Shown: positions 1 to 8,538, counted from the first letter of the stretch. The stretch is 64,000 nucleotides of DNA from an uncultured Clostridia bacterium (GCA_947595585.1 CANQET010000007.1:39082-103081), one strand, 5' to 3'. Numbers and translations are program-made. The notes: a model not told the origin generated them from the letters alone.

Positions 1-192
1 GCGGTGCTCTCGGGCCCTGCCGTCGAACGGCTCGCCGCCTCCCCGATCGACGAGCTCGTGATGCTCGATACCATCCAGCTCCCGCCCGAAAAACTTCTTC
101 CCAAGATGAAGATCCTCTCGGTCGCGGAGATCTTCGCCGCGGCGATCGAGAACGTCTATCTCGATAAGCCGATGAGCAAGATCTACGATTGA
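1..192 (+). CDS. prs: Ribose-phosphate pyrophosphokinase, C-terminal end (partial)
   Basis: The last 63 codons of a gene that begins upstream of the window; the reading frame is open from base 1 to the TGA at 190-192. The visible tail contains LSGPAVERLAASPIDELVMLD, spoken for by the family: PRPP synthases end with a segment in which an activated subunit is followed by the (I/V)xxLxTxxLP(P) type strand, here LDTIQLPPEKL, then a helix reading SVAEIFAAAIENV. PRPP synthase makes phosphoribosyl pyrophosphate from ribose 5-phosphate and ATP for nucleotide, histidine and tryptophan synthesis. Position next to pth and mfd is the usual Firmicutes order (glmU-prs-pth-mfd), which supports the call. Active-site parts lie outside the window. 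Confidence 0.85.
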   Translation, partial: AVLSGPAVERLAASPIDELVMLDTIQLPPEKLLPKMKILSVAEIFAAAIENVYLDKPMSKIYD

Positions 193-330
193 GAAAACCG
201 TACCCCCTCCATCGGAGAACGGAAAACCGCCCCCCCCATCGGAGAACAGAAAACCGTACCCCCTCCATCGGAGAACGGAAACCGTACCCCCTCCATCGGA
301 GAACGGAAACCGTACCCCCTCCATCGGAGG
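193..330. repeat. Five-unit tandem array directly after prs
   Basis: Five head-to-tail units of 25-29 bp begin at the first base after the prs stop codon (starts at 193, 222, 249, 278 and 306). Each reads roughly GAAAACCGTACCCCCTCC followed by ATCGGAGAACG. The units abut with no unique spacers, so this is not CRISPR. The last unit runs into the hairpin CCCCCTCC-ATC-GGAGGGGG that starts the island module described below. Confidence 0.85.
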
Positions 331-628
331 GGGGGTAGGGGGGTGGGTGGAATACGACCGAGCCCATCTTCAGCGTCCTCATCCCGACCGAGGCGTAGCC
401 GAGGGAGCGGATCTTAAGATACACTCGCTACGCTACTTCGCGCTACGCGCTCGTGCCGTGCTTCGATAAACAATAGAAGTCTCGCACGGGGCGGTATGAG
501 GAGGGACTGCGTACTTGCCTATCTTCCGCCCCACCCCCTTGATCCCCCTCCCACGGAGGGGGTAGAAGGACTTCGTATCCCAAAGCAGTAATTCATTCAC
601 AAGCAGTAATTCATTCACAAAAACGCAT
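193..628. repeat. Mosaic intergenic repeat island 1 (prs-pth gap)
   Basis: No gene was found in this gap; the longest frames have no recognisable product and are read through repeats. Modules in order: the tandem array (193-330); a G-rich hairpin module ending GAATACGACC (315-358); a CTTAAGATACACTCGCTACG segment (about 412-431); a palindromic 60-bp unit (435-494); the decamer GGACTGCGTA (504-513); an inverted copy of the G-rich module (521-564); GGACTTCGTA (568-577); and two 18-bp direct repeats AAGCAGTAATTCATTCAC (583-600 and 601-618). The same modules recur in the islands at about 12.9, 48.2 and 49.7 kb. Confidence 0.8.
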
Positions 629-653
629 GCCGCCGCGATGAGCGGCGGTTTTT
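629..653 (+). terminator. Intrinsic terminator 16 nt upstream of pth
   Basis: Perfect 7-bp GC stem CCGCCGC / GCGGCGG (630-636 and 642-648) with loop GATGA, then five T residues. It should end prs transcription. Because the pth ATG is only 16 nt after the T run and no promoter fits in between, it could instead act as an attenuator for pth. Confidence 0.8.
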
Positions 654-669
654 CCATCGGCAGGTAACT

Positions 670-1233
670 ATGTTCTTGATCGTCGGCCTCGGCAATCCCG
701 AGGAAAAATACGCAAAGACCTTCCACAATATGGGCTTTCTCGCCGCGGCGGACTGCGCCGCGCTGCTTCACGCAAAATTCAAAAAAAAGGAGTGCGAAGC
801 GAGCGTCGCCGAGGCCTATCTCGCGGGCGAAAAGGTCATCATCGCCCGTCCGCTCACCTATATGAACAGCTCGGGCAGGGCGGTAAAACAGCTCATGAAA
901 AAGTATAAGATCGAGGAGCGCGGCCTTGTCGTCATCTATGATGACTACGATCTCCCCAAGGGGCATGTACGCATCCGTCCCTCGGGCAGCGCGGGCACGC
1001 ACAACGGCATGCGCTCGATCATCGCCGAGACGGGTCTTTCGGCCTTTGCGCGCATCCGCATCGGCATCCGCGACGAAGAGGCGAGCATTCCGCTCATCGA
1101 TTACGTGCTCTCCGAAGTGCGTAAGGAGGACTACGACCTCTTCGCATCTGCCTGCAAACGTGCGGCGGAGGCGGCGGCCGCGATCGCCTCGGGTACGCCT
1201 TTCGACCTTGTCATGACGAAATATAACGGTTGA
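670..1233 (+). CDS. pth: Peptidyl-tRNA hydrolase
   Basis: 187 residues, the usual length. Releases peptides from peptidyl-tRNA that has dropped off the ribosome, in the cytoplasm. The family signatures are all present: FLIVGLGNP at the N-terminus, the catalytic histidine in FHNMGF (about residues 18-23), RPLTYMNSSG, and the DDYDLPKG...SGSAGTHNGMRS segment that holds the catalytic aspartate and substrate asparagines. Start chosen at the only ATG that gives the conserved N-terminus; the Shine-Dalgarno sequence (AGGT) is weak. mfd begins three bases after the stop, so the two genes are probably cotranscribed. A terminator hairpin stands immediately upstream. Confidence 0.97.
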   Translation: MFLIVGLGNPEEKYAKTFHNMGFLAAADCAALLHAKFKKKECEASVAEAYLAGEKVIIARPLTYMNSSGRAVKQLMKKYKIEERGLVVIYDDYDLPKGHVRIRPSGSAGTHNGMRSIIAETGLSAFARIRIGIRDEEASIPLIDYVLSEVRKEDYDLFASACKRAAEAAAAIASGTPFDLVMTKYNG

Positions 1234-1236
1234 TCC

Positions 1237-4200
1237 ATGCAGTTTTTTACCTTTCAGCGCCTCGGCGGGGACTATCCCGCGCTCGGTGCAGACTTAAATC
1301 TCGGCGTCCCCACGGCAGTCTTCGGGTTGGGCGACGCCGAAAAATATCTTGTGGCGGCGATGACGGAGCGCAGGATCGTGTATATCACGGCGGATGCGCT
1401 CTCGGCGCAGCATGCGCAAGCGGCGATCTCGGTGCTCTCGGGCAAGCGCTGCGCCCTGCTCTCCGCAAAGGATGAAGTGCTCACCTACCGCAAGGCGCTC
1501 TCGCGGGATGCGCTCTACCGCCGTCTCACCGCGCTCTACGAATGGGAGAGCGGGGCGGAAGTCCTCGTCGCCGATATCGAAGCCCTCGCACAGCTCGTCC
1601 CAAGGCGCGTCCCCGTATGCACGCTCAAAGTGGGCGGGGAGACCGAGATGCACGGCCTCATCGAAGCCCTCGTGCGGGCGGGGTATACGCGCGGCTACGA
1701 CGTCGACGGCAAGGGCGCCTTCTCGGTCCGTGGCGACATCCTCGATATCTATCCCATCAACCTTGCCCATCCCGTGCGCATCGATTTCTTCGGCGACGAA
1801 GTCGAGGCGATCAAGCCCTACGACGAGACGACGGGGGAACGCTATCCCCAGATCGATCGCGTGGAGATCGTCGCGGCGACCGACGTCATCCTCGCAAAGG
1901 GGGAGGAGGAAAGCCTCTCCCGCATCTTCTCCGAGGAGCTCGCGCTCTCGCCCGACGCCAAGGCCTACGCCCGCCTTTCGGAGATCTTTTCCTCGATCGC
2001 GGCAGAGGGTTATACCTCGGATTTTTTGCTTCCCGTGCTCGAAGGTGCAGGCAGCTTTTTCGAAGGACTTTCCCCTGATACCATGCTCATCTTCGATGAG
2101 ACCAAGCTCATCCGCGATAAGCTCAAGGGGCTGTATTCCGAGCACGCCGAACGGCACAAATTGCTATATGGGGGCGGAGAAACGGCAAAATTCTCCCTCG
2201 GGCAATACCTCCCCGAGGAGGCGTTTTCCGCGCTCGGCGGGCACCCCTGCCTCGCGCTGCAGACCTTCGCGGGCGACGTGGGATTTTTCTCTCCGCTCCG
2301 CATTTATAACCTGAAATCTACGCCCGTCCACCGCTATCTCAATTCCCTGCCCGATCTCATCACCGATCTTCGGGTCTGGGAAAAGACGGGGTACCGTGTC
2401 CTCATTTTTTGCGGTTCGCGGGAGCGCGTGGAGCTGCTTGCCGAGCGCCTCAACGAGGACGCCGTCCCGCACACCGCCGTGCTTCCCCCGTTTGAAGCGC
2501 TTCGGGGCAACGTTTTGCTTTCCGCCACCCTCGAGCACGGATTTTTGCTCCACGATTGCAAGATCGCCGTGATCGGCACGGGGGACCTTTACACCAAGGC
2601 CGCCCCCGCCCGCAGACTGAAGCGCCGCCGCGGCGACCTCTTCGTCGCCCCCGAAGTGGGGGATTACGCCGTCCACGAGATGTACGGCGTAGGGCGCATC
2701 ACGGGGACCAAGAAGATCGAGACGCAGGACGGCACCAAGGAGTACATCGCCCTCGAATACAAAGACGGGGATACCCTGTATGTGCCCGTCGAACAGATGG
2801 ATATCCTCTCCAAGTACATGGGCGGAGAGAACCCCGCGCTCTCCAAGATCGGCGGCGGGGAGTTCGAACGGGTGAAGGCCCGCGTCCGCGCTTCCCTCAG
2901 GAAGATGGCCTTCGACTTAAAACAGCTCTACGCCGAACGGCAGGAAAAGCGGGGGTACGTCTTCCCCGAATTCCGCGAGGAGATGGAGGAATTCGAGGCC
3001 GCCTTCCCCTACGAAGAGACGGCCGATCAGCTCCAATCGGTGGCCGAGATCAAGGCGGATATGTGCTCGGAAAAGGTGATGGACCGCCTTCTCTGCGGCG
3101 ACGTCGGCTTCGGGAAGACGGAAGTCGCTCTGCGCGCCGCATATCTTTGCATCCTCGCGGGGCGGCAAGTCGCCCTCATGTGCCCGAGCACCGTGCTCTC
3201 GGAGCAGCACTTCCGCACGGCGACCGAGCGCATGGCCGTGTTCGGCGTACGCGTCGCGAGCCTCAACCGCTTCCGCACCGAAAAGGAAGTCTCCGAGACG
3301 CTCACCGCCCTCAAAAAGGGGGAAATAGACCTCGTCGTCGGCACCCACCGTCTGCTCTCGCAGGACGTCGTCTTCCGCGATTTGGGGCTTCTCATCCTCG
3401 ATGAAGAACAGCGCTTCGGCGTCGAACATAAGGAAAAGATCAAGAACGTCAAGCGGGATGTGGACTGCCTCACGATGACGGCGACGCCCATCCCCCGCAC
3501 ACTGCATCTCTCGCTCTCGGGCATCCGCGACATCTCGACCATCCAGACGCCGCCCGTCGCCCGCCTCCCCGTGCAGACCTACGTCGCCGAAGAGACCGAG
3601 ACGCTCATCCGCGACGCCTGCATCCGCGAACTTTCGCGAAAGGGGCAGATCTTCTTGCTCTACAACCGCGTGGAGACCATCGATACCTTCGCGCGGCACA
3701 TCTCGGAGATCGTCCCCGAAGCGCGCGTCGCCGTCGCCCACGGGCGGATGGACCGTGCGACCCTCGACCGCAACGTCTTCGGCTTCTACCGCGGGGAATA
3801 CGATCTGCTCGTGACGACGACGATCATCGAGAACGGCATCGACCTTCCCAATGCGAACACCCTCATCGTGATCGACGCCGACCGCCTCGGCATCTCCCAG
3901 CTCTACCAGTTGCGCGGAAGAGTGGGGCGGGGCGCACGGCTCGCACACGCATATTTTACCTACAAGCCCGAAAAAGTCATGACGGCCTCGGCCGCCGAAC
4001 GTCTCAAGGCCATCATGCAGTTCACCGAACTCGGCTCGGGCTTCCGCATCGCCATGCGGGATCTCGAGATCCGCGGGGCGGGGAACGTCCTCGGCGCCGA
4101 ACAGCACGGGCACATGGATAAGGTGGGCTACGAGCTCTACGCGAAGATCCTCAAGGAGGAACTCACGGGGGAGCGGCAGGAGCTCATCGATCTCGACGTC

Positions 4201-4626
4201 AAAGTCTCCGCCTTCCTTCCCGAAAATTACATCGAATCCCCCGCAGGGCGCATGGATTGTTACAAGCAGATCGCCGAGATCCGCAGCGCAAAGGATTATA
4301 AGCGCGTCTGCACGGCCATGGAGGAGAACTACGGTCCTCTGCCGCCGTCTGCGGAAAACCTGCTCGTCATCGCGCTCATGAAGAGCTTCGCCCAGAAGTT
4401 GCGCGTCCGCCGCATCGCCGTAGGGCAGAAGGGCGGGCTCGTCGAATTCTCCGCCCTCGCGGCACTGGGCAGCGAAGGGGTTTCGGCGGCCATCGAAAAA
4501 TACGGCTCCCGCGTCAGCCTCGAGATGACGAGCGCCCCCTGCATCCGCTTCCGCCCCGAGGCGGACGGCGCCCGCACGATGATCCGCATGACCCGCTTTT
4601 TGCAGTTCGCCTGCGGCATAAAATGA
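1237..4626 (+). CDS. mfd: Transcription-repair coupling factor
   Basis: 1129 residues, full length for Mfd. The enzyme binds RNA polymerase stalled at DNA lesions, pushes it off with ATP and recruits UvrA. Layout: N-terminal UvrB-like region; CarD-like RNA polymerase interaction domain at about residues 467-528 (VGDYAVHEMYGVGRI); superfamily 2 motor with Walker A GDVGFGKTE near 620-628, DEEQ near 721, TATPIPRTL and the translocation motif around GRVGRGARL; C-terminal D7 domain. Starts three bases after pth and has no clear ribosome site of its own beyond the end of pth. A palindrome that could end the transcript follows at 4632-4670. Confidence 0.97.
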   Translation: MQFFTFQRLGGDYPALGADLNLGVPTAVFGLGDAEKYLVAAMTERRIVYITADALSAQHAQAAISVLSGKRCALLSAKDEVLTYRKALSRDALYRRLTALYEWESGAEVLVADIEALAQLVPRRVPVCTLKVGGETEMHGLIEALVRAGYTRGYDVDGKGAFSVRGDILDIYPINLAHPVRIDFFGDEVEAIKPYDETTGERYPQIDRVEIVAATDVILAKGEEESLSRIFSEELALSPDAKAYARLSEIFSSIAAEGYTSDFLLPVLEGAGSFFEGLSPDTMLIFDETKLIRDKLKGLYSEHAERHKLLYGGGETAKFSLGQYLPEEAFSALGGHPCLALQTFAGDVGFFSPLRIYNLKSTPVHRYLNSLPDLITDLRVWEKTGYRVLIFCGSRERVELLAERLNEDAVPHTAVLPPFEALRGNVLLSATLEHGFLLHDCKIAVIGTGDLYTKAAPARRLKRRRGDLFVAPEVGDYAVHEMYGVGRITGTKKIETQDGTKEYIALEYKDGDTLYVPVEQMDILSKYMGGENPALSKIGGGEFERVKARVRASLRKMAFDLKQLYAERQEKRGYVFPEFREEMEEFEAAFPYEETADQLQSVAEIKADMCSEKVMDRLLCGDVGFGKTEVALRAAYLCILAGRQVALMCPSTVLSEQHFRTATERMAVFGVRVASLNRFRTEKEVSETLTALKKGEIDLVVGTHRLLSQDVVFRDLGLLILDEEQRFGVEHKEKIKNVKRDVDCLTMTATPIPRTLHLSLSGIRDISTIQTPPVARLPVQTYVAEETETLIRDACIRELSRKGQIFLLYNRVETIDTFARHISEIVPEARVAVAHGRMDRATLDRNVFGFYRGEYDLLVTTTIIENGIDLPNANTLIVIDADRLGISQLYQLRGRVGRGARLAHAYFTYKPEKVMTASAAERLKAIMQFTELGSGFRIAMRDLEIRGAGNVLGAEQHGHMDKVGYELYAKILKEELTGERQELIDLDVKVSAFLPENYIESPAGRMDCYKQIAEIRSAKDYKRVCTAMEENYGPLPPSAENLLVIALMKSFAQKLRVRRIAVGQKGGLVEFSALAALGSEGVSAAIEKYGSRVSLEMTSAPCIRFRPEADGARTMIRMTRFLQFACGIK

Positions 4627-4631
4627 GGGGA

Positions 4632-4670
4632 TCGGGGAGAATTTGCAAAAATTCGCGAATTTTTCCCCGA
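4632..4670. other. Palindrome downstream of mfd
   Basis: TCGGGGA (4632-4638) pairs with TCCCCGA (4664-4670), and inside it lies an 18-bp perfect palindrome AAAAATTCGCGAATTTTT (4647-4664). There is no clean T run after the stem, so it may be a weak terminator or an operator near the promoter that follows 18 bp later. Confidence 0.45.
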
Positions 4671-4687
4671 TATAGGCCGAGAAATAT

Positions 4688-4716
4688 TTGCATTCGGCGG
4701 AAAAATAGGGTATAAT
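4688..4716 (+). promoter_or_regulatory. Sigma-A-type promoter for the lipoprotein gene
   Basis: TTGCAT at 4688-4693, 17-bp spacer, perfect TATAAT at 4711-4716. A ribosome site GGAG at 4775-4778 precedes the ATG at 4786. Confidence 0.8.
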
Positions 4717-4785
4717 AGATAAAGCTGTACAGCGCGTGCACGTTCGCGCGCGTGAGAAAATACGCAAATTTGTCGGAGCAACGTT

Positions 4786-6903
4786 ATGAAGAATGGAAAG
4801 AGAGCGGCAGTGCTCGCTCTGTCGGCGGTCCTCGCCTGCGCTTCCCTCGCGGGATGCGACCGCCTCACGACCGTGAATACCGCAAAGAACTATGCGCAGA
4901 TCGTCGCCGAAGTGGATCTCACCAAGAGCGAAGATTTCGCCCCGGGCGGGCAGTATGCCGAATACGCGGATCTCGTCGAGACGGGCAGCATCAGCAAGCT
5001 CGATCTCATCATGAGCTTTTTGAACTCGGGCTACAGCCTGCAGCAGCAATACGGCTTATCGTATGAAGTGGTCTTCGGCCTGCTTGCCGATAACCTCATC
5101 GATCGCCAACTGTTCGTGCAGTATGCGAAGGTCTATCTCGCCCAGAACGGCGACGCCGAGGGCAATACCTACGAAGCCGCAAAGTACAAGGCCGAGATGG
5201 CCAAGGAATATCCGAACGAAGATGCCCGTATCGCGGCAGGCCTCGCCTACTTCCTCACGGCCGATGAAAAGGCCAAGGCCGATTACGATCTGCGCGTCTC
5301 CGTCAACGGCCAGATCGATTCCTACGAAGAGGCGATCATCGACCTCGAAGAGGATCACGATCACACGGCGGACAGCGAAGTCCGTACCCTTCCCACGGGC
5401 GCAGAGACCGAAGACGAAGAGTATTTCGATCCCGACTACCGCATCTACACGGGCGTCGAGGCGCCTTCCGCGCTCGGTTCCTACGAGAAGAACGAGGGTT
5501 CCACGGCGTCGACGCGTAAGCGTGCCTATCAGAAATACCTCGCCTCGCTGCAGTCCAACAACCTCCTCGAAAAGGGAGAGGATACGAGCAACTTCGAGGG
5601 CCTTCGCTACTTTGCGGTCGAGCAGAAGTCGGCCTATGAGTCGGCGATCGTGAATAAGGTCATCGAGAAGTTCGAAAAAGAAGCCGAGATCGACTTCAAG
5701 AAAGCCTGGGCGGTGGGCGTCTTCAACGAGACCCTCGAGGCGCAGAAGACGACCTACAACAACAACAGATCGACGTTTGAGAGCGATCTCGACGCGATGT
5801 CGGATTCCAAATTCGTGCTCGCGGCGCCGCAGTCCGAAGAGAACGTCAACGATGCCTATGGCTTCGTCATCAACATCCTGCTTCCCTTCTCGGCGACGCA
5901 GTCGGCGGCTTTGGACCGCGCTTCCAACGACCTCGACGACGACAAGGGCAACGTGTTCGCGGCGCGGGCGGAGCTCCTTCGCGGCATCCGTGCGACCGAT
6001 CAGCGCGGTACGTGGTTCACGGGGCACGAGGATTATTCCTTCGCGGCAGATGCGGCGGCCTACACGGGCGGCGAAGCGGGGAGGACGTATCTCTTCTTCG
6101 AGAACAGCATCACGGGCTCCGAGGGCGAGAATGCCCGCTATCAGGCCATCAAGAACTACTACGGCAAGTACACCTTCAACGGCACCGCCGAGAAGGATGA
6201 GGACGGCGACTACACCGTGACCCCCGCAAAGCTTACGATCGACGATTTCCTCACCGAGATGAAGGGCTACCTCGAATTTGCCGAGCTTCCCGCCAAGGTC
6301 ACAAAGGCGACTCCCGCAGATTACTACGCTCCCGCAGGCGGCTACTACAAGACCAACGAGACGGGCGACAAAGTCGTCGATTACGATAAGTTCATCTACG
6401 AGACGGGCAAGATCGAGTATTTCGAGAGCAACCCGTATGATGCCAATCAGCTCTTCGTGAAGGGCAGCAAGGAAAACACCGCGCTCTCCGTCATAAACGA
6501 ACTCTCCTTCGCGTATAATACGGATACGGCGGGGCTGAACACCTATCTCGGCTATATGATCTCGCCGTATAAGACGTCGTTCATGTCCGAATTCGAGTAT
6601 GCGGCCCAGCTTGCAGTTGCGGGCGGCGCAGGCTCGTATGCCGTCATCCCCACCGATTACGGCTGGCACATCATCTACTGCACCTTCTCCTTCGCGGATG
6701 CCCAAACGCCGTTTACGTTTGTGTATGAAGACCGCGACAAGGAGGGGACGTTCTCCAACCTCTACTTCGAGCAGATGAAGTCGGAGACGCTCTCGGGCGA
6801 TTCCTCCCGCCGCAGAACGGAGGCGATCGACCGCTATTCGGATGACTGTGTGACGCAGTATAAGGATCGTTGGAAGGACCTTGCGGAGATGGACAACGCG
6901 TAA
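4786..6903 (+). CDS. Large lipoprotein, SurA/PrsA-like foldase candidate
   Basis: 705 residues. The N-terminus MKNGKRAAVLAL...SLAGC is a lipoprotein signal with the lipobox LAGC and modified Cys at residue 24, so the protein sits on the outer face of the membrane. The body is acidic and helix-rich. Near residues 540-640 the order resembles a parvulin (PpiC) domain, ending with TDYGWHIIYC, which matches the family's closing YGYHII motif; the rest of the isomerase site cannot be recognised, so catalysis is uncertain. Known relatives (PrsA, SurA) help exported proteins fold. Own promoter upstream; uppP follows after 9 bp, suggesting one envelope-related transcript. No other family was recognised. 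Confidence 0.55.
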   Translation: MKNGKRAAVLALSAVLACASLAGCDRLTTVNTAKNYAQIVAEVDLTKSEDFAPGGQYAEYADLVETGSISKLDLIMSFLNSGYSLQQQYGLSYEVVFGLLADNLIDRQLFVQYAKVYLAQNGDAEGNTYEAAKYKAEMAKEYPNEDARIAAGLAYFLTADEKAKADYDLRVSVNGQIDSYEEAIIDLEEDHDHTADSEVRTLPTGAETEDEEYFDPDYRIYTGVEAPSALGSYEKNEGSTASTRKRAYQKYLASLQSNNLLEKGEDTSNFEGLRYFAVEQKSAYESAIVNKVIEKFEKEAEIDFKKAWAVGVFNETLEAQKTTYNNNRSTFESDLDAMSDSKFVLAAPQSEENVNDAYGFVINILLPFSATQSAALDRASNDLDDDKGNVFAARAELLRGIRATDQRGTWFTGHEDYSFAADAAAYTGGEAGRTYLFFENSITGSEGENARYQAIKNYYGKYTFNGTAEKDEDGDYTVTPAKLTIDDFLTEMKGYLEFAELPAKVTKATPADYYAPAGGYYKTNETGDKVVDYDKFIYETGKIEYFESNPYDANQLFVKGSKENTALSVINELSFAYNTDTAGLNTYLGYMISPYKTSFMSEFEYAAQLAVAGGAGSYAVIPTDYGWHIIYCTFSFADAQTPFTFVYEDRDKEGTFSNLYFEQMKSETLSGDSSRRRTEAIDRYSDDCVTQYKDRWKDLAEMDNA

Positions 6904-6912
6904 GGGCGTTGC

Positions 6913-7716
6913 ATGGAGCTTTTCAAAGCGATCTTAAAATCGATCTTTCTCGGTACGGTGCAGGGGCTCACAGAGTTCCTGCCCGTTTCATCGAGCGGAC
7001 ATCTTGTCCTCACAGAGCGGCTGCTCGGCGGAACATACGTCGGCGGAACGCTCTTTTTTAACCTCATGTTGCATTTTGGGACGCTGTTTGCCGTCCTCAT
7101 CGCCATGCGGAAGGAGATCAAAACCGTCTTGAAAACGCCCTCCGCGCTCGGCATGCTGTGCGTTGCCACCCTCCCCGCGGGGATCGTGGGGCTGCTTATT
7201 TCGGAGAAGATCGACGGCCTCTTTGCGGGGGAGCACGGGCTCATCTTTTTATGCCTTCTCTTCGGGGCGACGGCGGTGCTCCTTCTCCTTGCCGAGCTCA
7301 CGGCGGCAAGGCGCAAACGCCCGAAAAAGCTCGGATGGGGGCAGGCGGCGGCGATGGGGCTCATGCAGGCGGTCGCCGTCCTCCCCGGGATCTCGCGCAG
7401 CGGTTCTACGATCGCGGCGGGCATCTTCGCGGGCGCACGCGCGGAGGATGCCTCGCGCTTCTCTTTTTTGATGAGCATCCCCGTCATCTTGGGGGGCGTC
7501 GTCCTCGGGATCGCGGGGCTATGCACTTCTCCCGCCCCCGAAGTAGGGCTGCAGGAGGGTCTCGGCCTCTTCTTCGGCATGCTCTCTGCGGCGGGGTCGG
7601 GATATCTCGCCCTCCGCGTGATGCAACGGGCGATGGGGCGGGCCAACTACAAGTGGTTTGCGCTCTATCTGCTCCTGCTCTCCCTCACCGTGCTTTGGCT
7701 GGATCTTTTGATATAA
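6913..7716 (+). CDS. uppP: Undecaprenyl-diphosphatase
   Basis: 267 residues, normal for BacA/UppP. Integral membrane enzyme that dephosphorylates undecaprenyl diphosphate so the lipid carrier can be reused for peptidoglycan and other wall polymers; it also gives bacitracin tolerance. Seen directly: QGLTEFLPVSSSGHL at residues 17-31 with Glu21 and His30 in the same positions as the E. coli catalytic residues, and PGISRSGS with Arg162. About eight hydrophobic segments. Start ATG overlaps nothing and lies 9 bp after the lipoprotein gene, with GGGCG as a weak ribosome site. A strong hairpin terminator follows. Confidence 0.97.
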   Translation: MELFKAILKSIFLGTVQGLTEFLPVSSSGHLVLTERLLGGTYVGGTLFFNLMLHFGTLFAVLIAMRKEIKTVLKTPSALGMLCVATLPAGIVGLLISEKIDGLFAGEHGLIFLCLLFGATAVLLLLAELTAARRKRPKKLGWGQAAAMGLMQAVAVLPGISRSGSTIAAGIFAGARAEDASRFSFLMSIPVILGGVVLGIAGLCTSPAPEVGLQEGLGLFFGMLSAAGSGYLALRVMQRAMGRANYKWFALYLLLLSLTVLWLDLLI

Positions 7717-7721
7717 ACGCA

Positions 7722-7751
7722 GAGGCGCCGCAGCAAACGCTGCGGCGCCTC
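7722..7751 (+). terminator. Strong hairpin after uppP
   Basis: 13-bp perfect stem GAGGCGCCGCAGC (7722-7734) / GCTGCGGCGCCTC (7739-7751) with loop AAAC. A short T stretch follows only at 7765-7768, so it is terminator-like rather than ideal. Confidence 0.7.
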
Positions 7752-7806
7752 GCATCTTCGGTCGGTTTTCTCTGCGGGCAGCCGTAAAGGGCACCTTGGG
7801 CGCCCC

Positions 7807-7959
7807 TTAAGACTCCCATTCATAGTGACAGCCCGAATACTGCGTGGGGGGCATGAGCTCGCCTTCGCCGACGTAGATCGTATTCACGAGCCTTCCGTCG
7901 CGGTCGATGAGCCGATATGCGCCCGTCCGCGGACAAACATCTCCGGGATCCAATCTCAT
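7807..7959 (-). CDS. Small YjzC-like protein, 50 residues
   Basis: The frame could open further upstream (to 8040), but a near-perfect ribosome site, GGAGGTGA on the minus strand (7964-7971), sits four bases before the ATG at 7957-7959, which fixes a 50-residue product. The sequence has RLDPGDVCPRTGAYRL, a central hydrophobic strand and LMPPTQYSG near the end. This GxxCPxTGxY...PPT pattern resembles the small YjzC family of Firmicutes, whose function is unknown. Cysteines at residues 9 and 45 could bind metal or stay free. It is convergent with uppP and divergent from the ferritin-like gene. Confidence 0.65.
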   Translation of the reverse strand: MRLDPGDVCPRTGAYRLIDRDGRLVNTIYVGEGELMPPTQYSGCHYEWES

Positions 7960-8072
7960 AAAATCACCTCCGATATCCGCAGTATGCCCGCATTTTTCGG
8001 GGTTATGCGCCCCCATGCACGCAATTCGCACTTTCCGCATACGATGATAAAAACCTGAAGGGGGTACGTTTT

Positions 8073-8537
8073 ATGCGGGAGGCGTGCACGAGTACGTGCG
8101 AAAAGAGGGAGGTGCGGCTGCTTTCGCCGCTCTACGCGGGAAAATGCGGGATCCTTACGGCGACCCTGCAATATGTGTTTCAGACGGTCATCTTGGGCAG
8201 AAGCGCCCCCGAGATCGCGGAAAAGCTCGAGAAGATCGCGGCAGAGCGGCTGTGCGACCTCGAGAAGCTCGGGAGCCTGCTCGCCCGCTGCGGCGCCGAT
8301 CCGCTCTTCTCGGCCTGTCCGCCCTATCCCGTCTCCTTTCATACGGCAGCCTATGTCGATTATTCGCGTACGCTCCCCCATATGCTTGCGGCAGATCTTC
8401 GCCTCGAGCGGGAGATCCTGCATTCCCTCGACGCCCTCGGAGACGCCCTCGAAGGGGAGGCCGCGGAGACCGTACGCCGCTTGCACGAGCGGACCCGCGG
8501 CTATATTTCCCGCCTGCAGGAGCTCATGATACCGTAG
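8073..8537 (+). CDS. Ferritin-like helical protein with degenerate metal site
   Basis: 154 residues. The pattern YAGKCGILTATLQYVFQ...ERLCDLEKLGSLLARCGADP matches ferritin-like proteins of the manganese catalase/CotJC group found in Clostridia, which usually read YAG..GELTAI.QY and E..HL..LG..I..LGGDP. Here the glutamate of GELT is isoleucine and the histidine of the E..H pair is aspartate, so the usual di-metal site looks broken. The helix pattern continues to the C-terminus (residues 100-154). Ribosome site AAGGGGG about 8 bases before the ATG. Tail-to-tail with the DUF4130 gene, one base apart. Role unknown; a spore-coat or oxidative stress link is only a family-based guess. Confidence 0.6.
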   Translation: MREACTSTCEKREVRLLSPLYAGKCGILTATLQYVFQTVILGRSAPEIAEKLEKIAAERLCDLEKLGSLLARCGADPLFSACPPYPVSFHTAAYVDYSRTLPHMLAADLRLEREILHSLDALGDALEGEAAETVRRLHERTRGYISRLQELMIP

Positions 8538-8538
8538 C

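Noticed and set aside
193..330. Possible CRISPR array
   Set aside because: Units abut without unique spacers, and no cas gene is present.
433..1002. Minus-strand frame over the pth region
   Set aside because: It runs through repeat modules and antisense to pth; no recognisable product.
2917..5049. 710-codon open frame on the minus strand over mfd
   Set aside because: Codon bias of a GC-rich gene leaves the opposite strand open; its translation shows no family motif while mfd matches over its full length.
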